This document shows positions 21,101 through 33,332 of a DNA stretch of 64,000 bases, in pieces. The stretch is from Cafeteria roenbergensis (Eukaryota; Sar; Bigyra; Bicosoecida; Cafeteriaceae), in the NCBI GenBank assembly GCA_008330645.1, contig VLTN01000020.1, positions 62,001 through 126,000 of the forward strand. Reading direction: 5' to 3'. Made by a program: the position numbers and the translations under genes. Below the pieces are notes generated by a model, which did no database searches, was not told the DNA's origin, and worked only from the letters and a program-made list of their open reading frames with translations. How positions within the stretch are numbered: position 1 is the stretch's first letter; each line of letters starts with the position of its first letter.

Positions 21101-24100
21101 GCGCCAGGCTCGCGCGGCGCTGCAGCTCTGGCGCCGGCAGGTGGCCAGCGATCTCCTGCCAGAGCGACGCGCTCGCGTCTGAGTGAGCGACACGGGCTTC
21201 CGCGGAGCAGCCTCCCTCCACAGCAAAGCCCAGGTCACCGACAAGGATCACCGCGTCGTGGGACCCCCACAGGTCCCCTCCTGCGGTGGTCGGCTCGGTC
21301 CAGCCGACCCCGCCTCCAAGGCTGCTGGCGCCGCCTCGAGGCCGCCGCGAGGCGTGGCCTACGCCCCACCCCCCGCTGCCCGACGCCGCCTTGGTCACGC
21401 CCAGTGCGTCCACGTTGGGGCGTGGCAGAGCCGCTGCGAGCGACGTCATCAGGCCCTGCGTCTGCCGCTCTCGGCGGCTGCTCTGGGCCGGGCCCGCCGT
21501 CAGCTGCAGAGCAAGCAGCACCACCGACGCGCACCCTTCCAGCTCCAGCGACAGCCCCAGCGCCGTCGGCTGGCGGTCGTCCGGCTGCAGCGGCACAAGC
21601 CCGCCGATGGCCGTGGCGTCGCGGTGGCGCCCCACGGTGGCGGCCGCCCAGCCGCCTGCTCCCGCCGCCGCTGCGGCCTCCGCCTGAGAGTGGCCCCCGC
21701 TCAGCCTGCGGCTGCCAGACCGCCCGCCCTCGCTCTCTGCGCCCCCGCTGTGCTCGTCTGCGTCCGCTTCGCCGGCGTCAGCGTCGCCCCAAATCCCAGC
21801 TCCCGCGTCGTCGACCTCCCCGCCATCGCGGCCGCACTCCACGAACGTGCCTCGGATCGCGGTCACCTGTGCCACGCGGCGCGCTCGCATGCACACGATC
21901 ATCATGGAGCCCTTGTGCCACAGCACCCTGAGCGTGCGCCACCCGCTCGAGGCCTGCTCCTCCGGGGCCGCAGTCCGCCAGCTCGCGGCCGGAAGTCCCG
22001 CGCGCGTGGACCCCCCTCCGCCGCCACCGGCGGCCGAGCCCCCGCCGCCCGCAACGTCCCCTGAAGCGCTGGGCATTCGGGACACGCCGCCGCCCGCAGA
22101 GCCGGGCGTGCCTGCGCTGCCGCGCCTGCTGCCTGGGGTGCCGGCGCCGCTGCGCCCGGGGCTCGGAAGCGGCGCCATCCCCACCATGGCGCTGCCCACG
22201 GCGGCGAGGTCGGTCCTCGGGCTGAGCAGCCCGTGGGCCGCCCCGCCGGCCGCCTTCTCCTCCTCCTCCTCCTCGTGCAGCCCGCCCAGCGAGGCAAGCG
22301 CGCCGCCCATCTGCTGCTGCGAGGAAACAGGGACGAGCCCCGCGAGCGCAGCGTCGGCGGTCTCGGCCCTTCCGCGTCGCCCCACAAAAGGGCCGCGGGT
22401 CCTGCGCGAGGGAGGGCCGCTGTGTCCCGCTCCGGCGCCACCGCGAGCCCCGCCCTTATCGGACAGGGCGTCCGCCGCGATCTCCGACCGCTGCGCCATC
22501 GTCCTCTCCGAGCGCGGGCCGGCGTCGTCGCCACCAGTGAGCCACTCGCGAACAGCGGCCGGGCCGGCAAGGGCGGCCGATACCAGCGTCTCCACAGCCG
22601 CGCGAACCCTTCCGACCCTCCAGCGCACAGCCAGCAGGTGGTCCGCCTCCGCCCTGGCCATTGCAGCGCCGAGCGCGTCGCGCAGCACTGTTCGGGTGGC
22701 CGGCGCGGCAACCGCGAGAGACCCCGCAGAGCCCCGCAACGCTGGTGCTGCAGGCTCTCGCAGCGCCAGCAGGGCCGCAGAGACCTGGGCAGCCGCCTGG
22801 GCCTGCTCAGGCGAGAGCGGCGCACGCAAACGGAGCTGGCGCCTTCTCTCCGCCCTCCTCCGACGGCGCGCCACCGCAAGGTCGTGAGCAGACGGCATGT
22901 CCGCCAAGGCTTCTTCGCCACTCGCCACCGCCCGCAGGTCCTCTGCGTCCATGGGGCCGATGTCGTCGTCGCTCGCACTCTCGCTGCCGCCGCTCCGCGC
23001 CGCGCCGGCCACGGCCGCCGGGGACAGCTGGTGGGCGCCGCCGCTCTCCTGCGCGCCGTGCTGCCACTTGACGGCCCCCTCGTGGACCTGCCTGCCCAGC
23101 TGGCCCGTCATCAACGGGGCCCCAGCTTGCCCGGTTGCCCCGTAGCGCGACCCGGCGGGCTGCCAGGCGGTCTTGCTCTCGCCGGCTGCCTGCGACTCCA
23201 CGCCGCCCCACAGTCCAGCGCTCTGCTTGGCTGCTGCGGCAGCGGCAGCCGCCGCCGCGGCAGCCGCGGACGGACCCGCGTGCCGGAGGGACTGCGGCTG
23301 GGGGCACGACCCGAGCAGACGCTCCACCGCACGCACCCAGCGCCACTTGTGCCAGTGAGCGACGTCGGTGAGAGACACGACAAAGACGTCCGCAGACGCA
23401 GGCGGGAGCCAGTCGGCGAGTGCATCCGCAGCCGGAGGGGGCCTCCCAGCCACAGGCCAGGCGGCGGCGTGCACCCGCAGGGACTTGCCGGCGTCGGCGA
23501 CCGTCCGGGCGTCCTTCGGAGAGGCCCGGGACTGGCCGCTGTCCCAGCGGCTGGACGCCGAGGTCTTCCGCAGAAAGGCAGACGGGGAGCCGAGGTCAGA
23601 GCGATCGCAGTCGGACTGCCTGCGGCCGGCAGCGGACCGGGACAGCCCGTTGGCGGCCGCCGTCCTCGCCGCTGCAGCCGCCGCCGTCGAGGCTGCGCGG
23701 TGGGTGGCCGAAGCCACTCGAAGCACCCTCTGCATGAGCGCGTGTTCGAGGGCCGCAAGGCGCCGGGACGCAGCGCTGAAGGAGTCCGCCGCGGGGCCGT
23801 CCGGCCCGCCGGCTGCGGGGCGGTGCACCCACCCCGACAGGGCTGCAAGCAGCGCCGGGCGGTACGCCCGCAGCGCAGTCGCCACGGTATGACGCACGTC
23901 TTCCGGCTGCGGCGGCGGGATGGACTCGGGAAGGGGAGGGGACGAGGCAGCCGCGGCGCGGAGCCGGGCAGCGGTGCGGTGGGCTGCCTGCGCGGAGGGC
24001 AGGAGCAGCGCGAAGCCGAGCAGCGGCCCACCGGACACGCTGCCCGCAAGCCCCGTGCCGCAAAAGACGTGGACGCAGGCGAGGTCGCCCCACCGGCCCA

Positions 24101-25975
24101 CCACCACGGCCGTGGAGGGCAGCAGCGCCAAGGAGGAGAGCAGGCGGAGCGGCCTCGGCCGGCTGCCGGCGCGCCACCGGCTGTCCTTTCGTCCGTCCAT
24201 GCCGCGTCCCCCGCTCCACGGCTTGCCCAGCGCAGGCTCCTCCGGCCGGGCACGGCGGCCCGGCCTGCCATCACGCCGGGGAGGACGGCTGCCTTGCGCA
24301 TCCTGGTCTCGGCGCCAGCTGCCGTGCCCGGCGCGCCTCGCTGCGAGGGCCAGCTCGGAGGCGATCGACGACACGCTGCCGGAGCGAGAGTGGCGGTGGC
24401 CGCTTGAGCCGGCCACTCCCTCCACCCCGGGGCCCTTGCCCGTGCCCTCTCCCGCGGCGCGCGCAGCGCTGGCCATGCTGCTTCGGCTTGCGCTGCCGCG
24501 AGGAGTCCGCTGGGTGCCGGACGTGGGGTCCAGGTCGACGAACGAGTTCTCGCCCGGGGGCCCAGCAAGGCCCACCTCGATAGGGGCGGCCACCAGCGCG
24601 CGTGGAAGTGAGGCCGGCGCGGCCTTGCCGGCAACGGCTCCCAAGGGCGCCGGCGGCGCAGCGTGGGAGTGCACGGCAGCGCGCTTGTTTCCGAAGCCGA
24701 ACCCGTCGCCTCCGCGGCCAGCCACACCAAACGGTGGCTGCTGCTGCTGCTCGTCACTCGACGCCCGGCCGCGGCCTTTGGGCTGGTTGCCTGGCCCGGC
24801 GGCAGGGGAGTCCGCCTGGTCGCTCTCGCTCGCCGGCTCGTCCGTCTCGCCGTCCGTGGTGGTTGACTGCTCGTCGTCGTCCACAGGGGACATGCCGCCC
24901 AGGTGCAACCCGGTCGCTCCGTCCGCTGCGCCTGCCATCGCCGAGGCTCCCGACTCCACGGCCCAGAGCTCTACCGCGAGGTAGCGCGTGTCCAGGACCG
25001 CTGCCCCGCACAGCTCCACCCCGATGGACGCCCGATCGTCAGCCGAGGGAAGGTGGCCGCTCACGACGCGCCTGTGCGCCTCGTACGGGTCCCGGAACAC
25101 CACCATGCGGCAGTCGATGGCAGTGCGCGACGGCGAGAGCGCGGCCTCGCTCTCGTCCTGCACCGCCGCGCCCGGGCTCGCGGCAAGGAGCGCCGCGGTT
25201 GCGTCAGCAGCCTCCGACTCGGACGCAAACATGAGCGCGAACGAGGTAGTGGGGCCGTCGCGGCTGCCAGGGCCTTGCGCGGGTGCCCCCGAGGCGCCGT
25301 CCCTGTCCAGCACGTCAACCACGAGCCGTGCCGGCTTCGTCGAGCCGGACGTGAGACGCACAACGTCTCCCAGAGAAAACAAGGCCTCCCGGGACTCTGA
25401 CGGCTCCGATCCCGACAACCCGACGGCCCACGCCGTGTCTGTGGACTGGTCCAGCTCGAGCGCCCACAGGCCGCTTGCAGATGCCGATCTGCGGCGGGTC
25501 GCGGGCACAGGGAGGGGGGGCAAAGGGCCGCGCGCGTTCACCCACTTGCACATGCAACAACAAAAATCGCCCGTCCATGCGCACTCAGAGGCCGCGCTCG
25601 CCGGGCGAGGACTTCGAGTGACCGCGCGAACCTGCAGGTGCTGTCGCCCTCGCGCGCAGCCGCTTGCCCTCGGCAGCAGCGGCCCCGGGGAACGGCAGCC
25701 GAGTACGGGGCACGGTGCAGTGCCCTTGTGCCCTTCGGCTCGGGCGGGCCCGTCCCAGCCGCCGGTCCGCGGGCGCCGGCCACTCTCGCGGGCAAACGGG
25801 TGTGTGTGGGGAGATGCCGCGATGCGCCCCCGTGATTTCGGGCTTGCCGCCGCAACAATCGCCGAGCGGACTCCGCACCGATGCGCGCTCATCGCTGCGC
25901 ACAATCCCTGCCTCACCGAGCGTCTGGCTGGAGAAGAAAAAAGTCGGTCAGGTGCCGCGCGGCCATGGCTGACAT
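12183..25975 (-). CDS. Giant protein with two PX (phosphoinositide-binding) domains
   Basis: Exon 1 is 25975-25917 (MSAMAARHLTDFFLLQPDA), donor GTGAGG, then a 428-nt intron ending CCGCCGCAG. Exon 2 runs 25488-12183 without a stop for 13.3 kb. Phase 2 agrees on both sides, giving about 4,454 residues. PX domain 1 lies at about 1847-2060 (KLYRIRVTIP; HRSMAEFEALYRRLVA; ARRRAALQTWLASV). PX domain 2 lies at about 3555-3660 (KHYTVYSVRIG; HRFSAFDELDQRVR; DLPPSLQRQRL; RRASLERYLRALV) and is the more canonical, with an R-x-F-S-x-F core. The first 130 or so residues could be a PH-like fold (LWALELD, VVRLTSGS, TSFALMFAS). Most of the rest is low-complexity Ala/Ser/Gly/Arg with short acidic runs. PX domains bind phosphoinositides, so a role at endosomal or other membranes is inferred. 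I cannot match the whole to a named family, and further stop-free introns inside exon 2 cannot be excluded. Confidence 0.82.
25489..25916 (-). other. Intron 1 of the giant PX-protein gene
   Basis: This 428-nt GT-AG intron has donor GTGAGG and acceptor CCGCCGCAG. It is placed because the only frame that stays open for 13 kb lacks an ATG near its start, and the short upstream ATG exon supplies the matching phase 2. A second possible acceptor lies nearby (TGCAAG) and would also keep the phase. Confidence 0.65.
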
Positions 25976-26485
25976 TGGTGCCGTGCCACCGAGTGTCGCT
26001 GGCAGGGGAGACGGTCCAGAGGCCCTGCTGCGAGGAGAGGGCTTGCGCTGCAGCTGTCAGGCTGCAGGGGGGCCCCAGCTTCCTCAGTGTTCCCCTCCCA
26101 AGTCGTGTGGGGCCGGCTGCCGGCGGGCGCGCTAGGTCGTTGCTCGTTGCTCAGAGGGCGCGACGCCACGGCGGCGGCTCTGCCGGCCGATCCCAACTAG
26201 GCGACTTCAAGTCTCGCCTCCAAATGGGGCTCGTCAGTCGCTGCTTGAAAGAGCCGAATGAGACGGCCGCCGCCGAACGCAGGCCCGTCCTCACAGTGCA
26301 CCGCCCTGGGGTCGCGCGCGCGCCCGCTTGACGCAAAGCAGGTGCAGCGACAGCGGGGCCGGGAGCTTGGCGTCTCCTGCCATCAACGCAGGCTGCTCGG
26401 ACCGCGAGTGCGGAGGTTCAAGCTCGGGCGGCAGCCGGAGGCCAAGCTGCACAGAAGGTCACGCACGGCCGCGAAATCGTGGTAA
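25976..26485. promoter_or_regulatory. Divergent promoter region between the two giant genes
   Basis: This 510 bp lies between the start codons of the PX-protein gene (leftwards) and the TMEM94-like gene (rightwards). It must hold both promoters. Base composition is somewhat less GC-rich than the coding DNA. I see no TATA box or recognised operator. Confidence 0.45.
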
Positions 26486-29400
26486 ATGCCAAGCGCGCAG
26501 CCTGAACGTCGGCGCCACGCCGCGGGCGCGCCGCTGCAGGGGACCGGGCGAGCGGGCTCGGCGGCGCGGGCCGCCAGCGCCTCGTCGCTGACCGCTTTTC
26601 GCGGCGTCACGACGCTCGCAGCATGCAACCAGCTGTCGTTTCAGCTCCACGCCGCGCTTGACGAGGCCTGCAACGAGCTGGAGGAGGAGGAGATTGTCAG
26701 CGGCGCCTGCCACGCCACTGCGCGGTCTTTCGACGTGGTTTCTGCCTTGGTCGCCGCGGCGGTGCTTGCGCTCCACGCCCTATCGGCGGCGCTGCAATGG
26801 CAGTGGTGGGGCACGGGCACGGGTCAGATTGCAGCGGGTGCTGGCGACTCCAGCGCGCAGGCCAGCATCGCAGAGGCGTCGCTGGCAGCGGTGGCGGCAG
26901 TGGCGGCAGGCCTAAGCGCCTGGGGGGCAGTTGCCGCGGTGTTGCGCCGCACTTGGATCCTGCGGTGGGAGGCGCCAGCGCGAATCCGGGCAGCCCTGTG
27001 GCGCTTCGACTCGGCGGTCAGGGCCGTGGCCGCCGAGGCGGCGGGCAGCGGCGGCGGCGCAGGAGTCCGCCCCGGCACGCCTTCATCGACCCGGCGAGGC
27101 TCCGGCAGATCGACCGCCGAGGACTGGCCTGCCGACGGAAGCGGCCGCCCTCACGACGCCGCTGGTGGTGCAGCGGCGGAGGAGGGCCCAGACACCTGGG
27201 GTCGCCCGGGCCGCCGCCGGCCTGGCGCGGACGCCTCCCTCCCGAGCGCCGCCAACACTGCCGCCGCCATGGCTCTGGCCCGCTTGCCCGCGCCGCTGCG
27301 CTTCCACACCCAGACGCGCGCCACCACCGCCACGCTCACGTACCGCGACGGCCGGTGGGCTCGCCTGCCGACGTCCCTCCTGGTGGCCGGTGACGTCATC
27401 GCCCTGCTGCGGGGCGAGGCCGCGCCTGCCGAGTGCGAGGCCCTCGACGAAGCCCTGCCTTCAGACGTGGAGGCCCTCGTCCCGCCCCCGGATAAGGCCA
27501 CCCGGAAGATGCTGGGCCGCCTCGCTGCAAGCGGCGGCGCCACCGCAGCTGGCAGGCGCCGCGTTCGAGCCGGGGAGTCGTCGGCCCCCCGGATGCCCCG
27601 CCGACTCGTCGCCGGCCAAGTGCCGGTCCGGCCCCCCGAGGCGGGCGGCCGGTTCGGCCTCCCAGCCGGACCCTCGGCGGGGACCGCAGCCCTTGCAAGG
27701 GCCGGTCGCCCCCCGCGCTCGCCCGAGCTGGTGCCCGGCGAGGCGCAGGGAGGCAAGCCAGACACCGCGGCCAAGGGGGCCGCCAACCCTCGCGCATCCG
27801 GGCCCCTGCCTTCGTCGTCGTTGGCCGCCGCAAGGCCGGCGGCAGCCACGGCGACGGCCGCCTCAGCTGCCGATGCCCGTGCGGCGCGCAGCAGCGCCGC
27901 GCGCGACGCCCCTGTTGGCCCAGGCGCGCACGATACGTCATCGTTGCGGTCAGCCATGGACCGTGCGTCTGACCTGCTAACCGTGTGCGGCGACCTGCGT
28001 CGCTACCGCCTGCTCAAGACGCCCGGCGCAATGATGGTGCGGCAGCTGGCCAGGCAGCCAGCTCGCCCTGCGCCGCTGGTCCGGACCCGGCTGGAGCGGG
28101 GCGTGCTCGGCCTGCGCCGCACCGTCGCCGTCGCCATGGCGGCGCTGCTCGTCGTTGTGGCTGTGAGGGCTGTGATGCGGTCGCTCGGCGTGGGGAGCGA
28201 GGCGGAGCTCTGGCAATACCTCTCCTCCGCGGGGCGCCTTCCGGCTGCTCTCCAGCCTGAGGGGCCCTCGTCGCTGCTGGGGGCGCTCGGCGTGCTGCTG
28301 CTGGTTTGGTCCGCCACCGCGGCCGTCCCGTGGCTCCACGCTGCCGAGGCGCTTGTGACCGGCCACACCACGGCTGTGGCGGACGCTGCTGCTCTGGGCC
28401 TCCGCTGGCAACGATGGCGCCGAGGCCTGAACGCGGCGCTGGGCGGGGACGACGGCGAGGCCGCAGCGATGGCAGAGTCCAAGCTCGGCATGGAGGCCAG
28501 GAAGGCGGCCAAAGCGCGCGACAGGGCCCGCCTCCAGGCAATTGCCCGCTCTGCGGGAGCAGCGGCGCTGGAAGCAGAGGCCTTCCCGTCGTCGTCGTCG
28601 TCCTCGGAGGCTGACGACGACGACGACGATGACGGCGACGACGAGGGCGACGATGGCGGCGGCAAGGGCCAGGCTGGGGGGCGAGCCGCCGGAGCGCAAG
28701 GCAGGCAGGGCGGGCGCACTGCCCGCGCTCGAAGGCTTGCCCAGCAGCGCGCAGAGGAGGCAAGGGCAGCCAGGGAGCGGACCCTTGCGCAGGGCGGGCT
28801 GGCGACCGACGGCGCTGCTGCCGGCCGCCGCGGCGCGCACCTCGAACCATCAGCGCCCGCGGAAGCCAGCGCATCTGGCGGAGCAGCACGGGGCTGCTGC
28901 GGGTGCTTTCCGTGCTGCCGGCGCTCCGAGGCGGCGGGCGTTGACCGCCACGCCGCGGTGCGCACTGGATCTGCGGCGGACCACTCGCTGCTTTCGCCCG
29001 TGGCGCCCGACGAAGGCGGCGCCGACGGCGCCGCGGGCGCGGACGGAGCGGCGGATGGCTTCATCACGCTCACGGAGGGAGTGCAAGCCACAGGGGCAGC
29101 CGCAGGCCGCGACAGCGCTGGGGCAGGCGGCGTGGGGACCTCGGGACCCGGCGCCAGCGGCCCTCGGGACGGCGAAGCCGACGGTGCTGCGCTGCCTGCG
29201 GTCCTGGGAGGCGCCGCAGGCGCCAAGCGGCGGCGGAAGACGCTTCAGCGCTGGGGAGTGGCCGCTTGGACCGCTGGCGGGGCACCTGTTCCGCGGTCCG
29301 TCCTGCAGCTTGCCGAGGCCCACCGATGGCGGAGGAGGGGCCGGAGCAGCAAGGGCGACTGCTGTGGCGCACGCCAGCCGGCCGCAGAGGAGCTTGACCT

Positions 29401-32400
29401 GGAGGGCGATCCCTCGGCGCCGTCCATCGAGGAGGCGGTGGCCGCTGCCACGCTCTCCGAGACGGACGGCAGGGGCTGGGGCACGTCGAGCCAGGCGGCG
29501 GAACTCTCGGCCGCTCGGGGCGGCGCCACGCCCTGCCGTCATTTCCTGGCGTGCATGCGCACAGCGCCGGGCCCCTGCGGCGGCGAAGATGGGTGGTGCA
29601 GCTGCTGCGAGTCGGAGAGCGACGGCTGCCCCTGCTCGTGCGGCTGCTGCGGGAAGCAGGTCGCGAGGCTCATGGGGCCGGCGTCGGCCCCTGCAAGCTC
29701 GAGGGAGTGGGCAGCGGCGGTCGCTGCGGCTGCTCGGGCGGGTGTGAAGGACGCCGGGGCGTCCGGCCGCCTCTCCCGACCGCACGGCAGGCTGGGGGGC
29801 GGCTCCGCGGAGGCCTGGCGGCCTCGGCGCGCCGACTGCGCTGTTGGCTGCTACGAGGCGGTGGATCTCGCCTCGGCGTGGGGGACGACGCTCTGCTTGG
29901 CAGTTGTCTCGGCAGCGAGCAGCGCCGTGCGGCTGGCAGTGTGGGTCGCTTGCTGTGGCGGGCGCCCCTGCTGCCTGGGCAGCGCTGGAAGCACAAGCCA
30001 GTCTCGGCCAGGGGGCCTCTGGGCGGTGGTGCTGTGGCTGTGCACGTGCGGCCACGACGCCGGGGTGCCGGTGAGCGTGCCGGGCGCCGCGAAGCTGCAG
30101 CACGGCTGGCCGTGGGACGTCGACCAGGCGCGGCAAGTGTCCGCCGCCAAGCGCAAGCGGCTCCTTCGCAAGGGTGAGGCTGCCCGCCGACGCGCCGGCA
30201 GCGACGACGGTGACCTGGCGGAGGACAGCGGCGGGGAGGGCGGCGGGGAGCTCGAGGGCGGGCCAGTGGGCGCAAGCGGGGGCGTGGGCTCGTCGTCCCT
30301 GGCAGGAGGCAAGCCCGCACTCGCTGCCCACCGGGCAACCGGCGGCCCGGGCAAGGGCGACGGCGACGAGGACACCGAGACGGGGGGGCCCACCGCCGTT
30401 GCCGAGGCTTCGGCCTTGTGGGCGGCCCTTCTCGCCCCTCAAACAGTCCGCAGCGCCTCGTCGGCCTGGCGCGTTGCGTCGGGCGAGCCGTCGCTGGGTG
30501 TCGTGGTGCGGCGAGCGGTGGAGGCGTGGTCAGGCGGGCTCTCCGACTCGTCGCGCCCCCTCTCGCCGTCGCTCTCGGGGCCGTTCGACCCCGTTGTGCC
30601 CTCGCGGCCGTGCCGAATGGGCCTTCCTCGAATCGGCACGCCATTGCTCGGCTCTGCGGCGGTGCTGCGCGCGGCGTCGGCAACAGTGCTGACCGCAACG
30701 GACAGGGCTGCGGTTTGCGCGCGCGACCCCCGCCCACAGGCCATCTTGCTTCCCGTGGGGAGCAGCGGCACTGCCGTGCTCCGCGTGTCGTACAACGAGG
30801 ACGACGACGGCGCCATGGCCGCTGCGGCGACGCTCGACGGCCGGCAGTCGGACATTGGCCCTGTAGCAGGGTCCGTGCAGCTGGAGCCCGGATGGGAGCA
30901 GTACAGCGCGGCGTTGCGACCGCTGGCACTTGCTGCTGCGGTCACGGCCCGCGGCCGAACCTACGAGCTCATGGGCTTGGCGACCGTCGAGGAGGGCGCG
31001 ACTGCCGAGCGCGCTGCGGCTGCCGAGGCCAAGGAGGCGTCGGCCGCGCTTGCCGCCCGTGCGCGCAAGGCCGCCCGCCGCCGCAAGTGGCGGCTCACCG
31101 CCAAAGAGCGCCGCCGCGTGGAGGCTCTTGCCCAGGGCAAGGGTAAAAAGAGCAAGAACAAGGGCAAGGGCGCAGCAGCAGTCGTCGCAGCAGCGGCGGA
31201 GGCAGGTCAGCAGCAGCAGCAGCAGCAGCAGCAGCCGTCACGGATGCGCGGGGGTGCAGCTGCTGGCCATGCTGCAGACATCAGACTTGGGGATGGCAGG
31301 GCGCAGTCTGGCCCAAACCGCGTGCCGACAGGCGCGCTTGCGGCTCACGCGCATGCGCCCCGCCAGCAGGAAGGCATGCGCGGGATGGGAAGGGGCGTGG
31401 CCAGGGCTGTGGCAGCGGCCTCCTCGTCAGTGGTGATGGCCTTTCGCGGCCAGCCGCAGCCTCGCTCGGCAAGCGGCCCCGTAGCTGGCCCTGGCGCCGC
31501 CCAGAGCTCGCATGCCGCGCTGGGACGGCACAGCACGGTGCCGAGCCGCGCCGCTCAAGAGGCTGTTGAGCGACGGGAGCTGGAGGCAGCCCGCGCAGCA
31601 CAGCAGGCGGTGGACCACCAGGCTTTGGCCGACCAGTCGGTGACTCTCAACTCGTCCGATTCCCATGATTCCCGGCCTGCAACTGCAGAGCACTCGCTCT
31701 TGCGAGCGGATTCGGACCCAGCGGCGCCACTATCGGCGCAGTCCAGTGCAGAGACGACTGCAACCTTGTGCGAGGAGCCAGTCGCAGTGGCTCGCACCTC
31801 GACCGTTGCTCTCTCCGCAGACGTGCCCACTCCCCTCGCCGCCGCTGCCCCGATGCCACAGGACGGCTCGGCTGGCCTGCTGGGCGAGGGAGGGGACGCC
31901 GATCTGCCGGTCGTCAAGCGCTTGCCCGCGAGGCTGTTGCCGGTGGGCGGGCACGCAGGCACCGACGCCGAGCTTGCCATCACTGCGGAGATGGACAGGA
32001 CGAGCGACGCGGGGTCCGTGTTTGACCCCGCGGCGGAGGCGCGCGAAGCAGGCGTGCGGGCAGCCACCGCCGCGTTCGCAGACCATCTTGCCGCTGCCGA
32101 CGGCAACGTGTCCAGCAGCTCCCTGTTTCACGAGGCGGGCAGCGACGGGTCCATTCTGTCCGGAGAGCCTCACAGCGAGCGGCGCCGGCACGCGTCGGCA
32201 ACGGACGAGTCCGACGCCAGGCGCGAGCCCCGCGACGAGCGCGACGAGCCGAGGAGGTCCGTTCCGCGACGTTGGGCCCGTTCAGAAGGCGACCGGACCG
32301 ACTCCTCCGAGGGACAGCGGAGCGGCCGCGGCGTGGGAAGGCGAGGCGCCGGGGGCGCCGGCGCGGACACGGAAGCAGGCCAGGGGAGCGCCTCGCCCAG

Positions 32401-33301
32401 CGGCCGGGGCCTCGACGACTTCGACCTGCACTCGAGCTGGGCCAGCGGCACGGAGCGCCACCGAGCGGACGACGACGGGCACAGCATCGTCGGCATGGAG
32501 GCGGGCCTCGGCGATGGCAGCGATGCGGACGACGGGCCTGGCCGGGGCGGCCGAAGGCAGGGCATGGGGAGCGAGGCCTCCGAGCTGGAGAGGGGGCAGG
32601 GGGAGGATGAGGAGGGGGAGGATGCCGAGGAGGGGGAGGCAGGCGAAGCGGACGAGGACGTGCCCGATGACGAGGACGAAGAGGACGGAGTGAACGACGA
32701 TGCCAGGGACAGCAGCAGCGGGCAAGGAGGCTCGCAGCGCGGAAGGCGGCTCCAGCCGATTGCTGTGGCTGGCGCTGCGCAAGCCCAGCGCTTTCGCCAC
32801 ACGGCTGGCTCGGACAGCCCGCACGGAGGCAGCGAGCGGGGCACTGCGCCCTCCGGCCGAAAGGGGCTTCTCGGCCGCCTCTGGGAGGTTGGCAGCAGGC
32901 CGACCGCCTCGAGAGGCATGGGCGGCGGAACTAGCGGACCTGGCGCTGCCGCTGGCTCGACTGCAGGTCAGGTGCACTCGGACGGCGAGCACGACGGCGG
33001 CGGCGCTGCGATGGGTCGTCGGGGGGCCGCCAAGCGAAACCGGGGCACGCGCGGCGCTCGGCGGCGCAGGCAGAAACTTGAGGATGCGCAGGCACGGGCA
33101 CTGCTCGGGAGCGACGCCGTCGCGCTGCTTCAGCGCAGAGGAGCGGCAGCCAAGCCGTTCGGGAGCAAGAAGCAGCGGAAGGCAAGCATGAGGTCGGGCT
33201 CTGCGGGCGGGGGCAACGGCAGCAGCGGGTTTGCGTCCGACAGCGCGGTGGGAACGGGCGGCACGCCCGCCGGGTCCCTGTACGCCGAGTCGACGTCATC
33301 T

Positions 33302-33332
<31 letters not shown>

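Noticed and set aside
25586-25916. The giant PX-protein frame extended upstream to 25916
   Set aside because: That extension begins at a GTG that is part of a GTGAGG donor and has non-coding composition. A short ATG exon at 25975-25917 with matching phase explains the start better.
31208-31234. CAG repeat as a separate microsatellite feature (also at 36005-36032)
   Set aside because: Both lie in frame inside the TMEM94-like gene and encode poly-Gln, so they are part of its low-complexity inserts.
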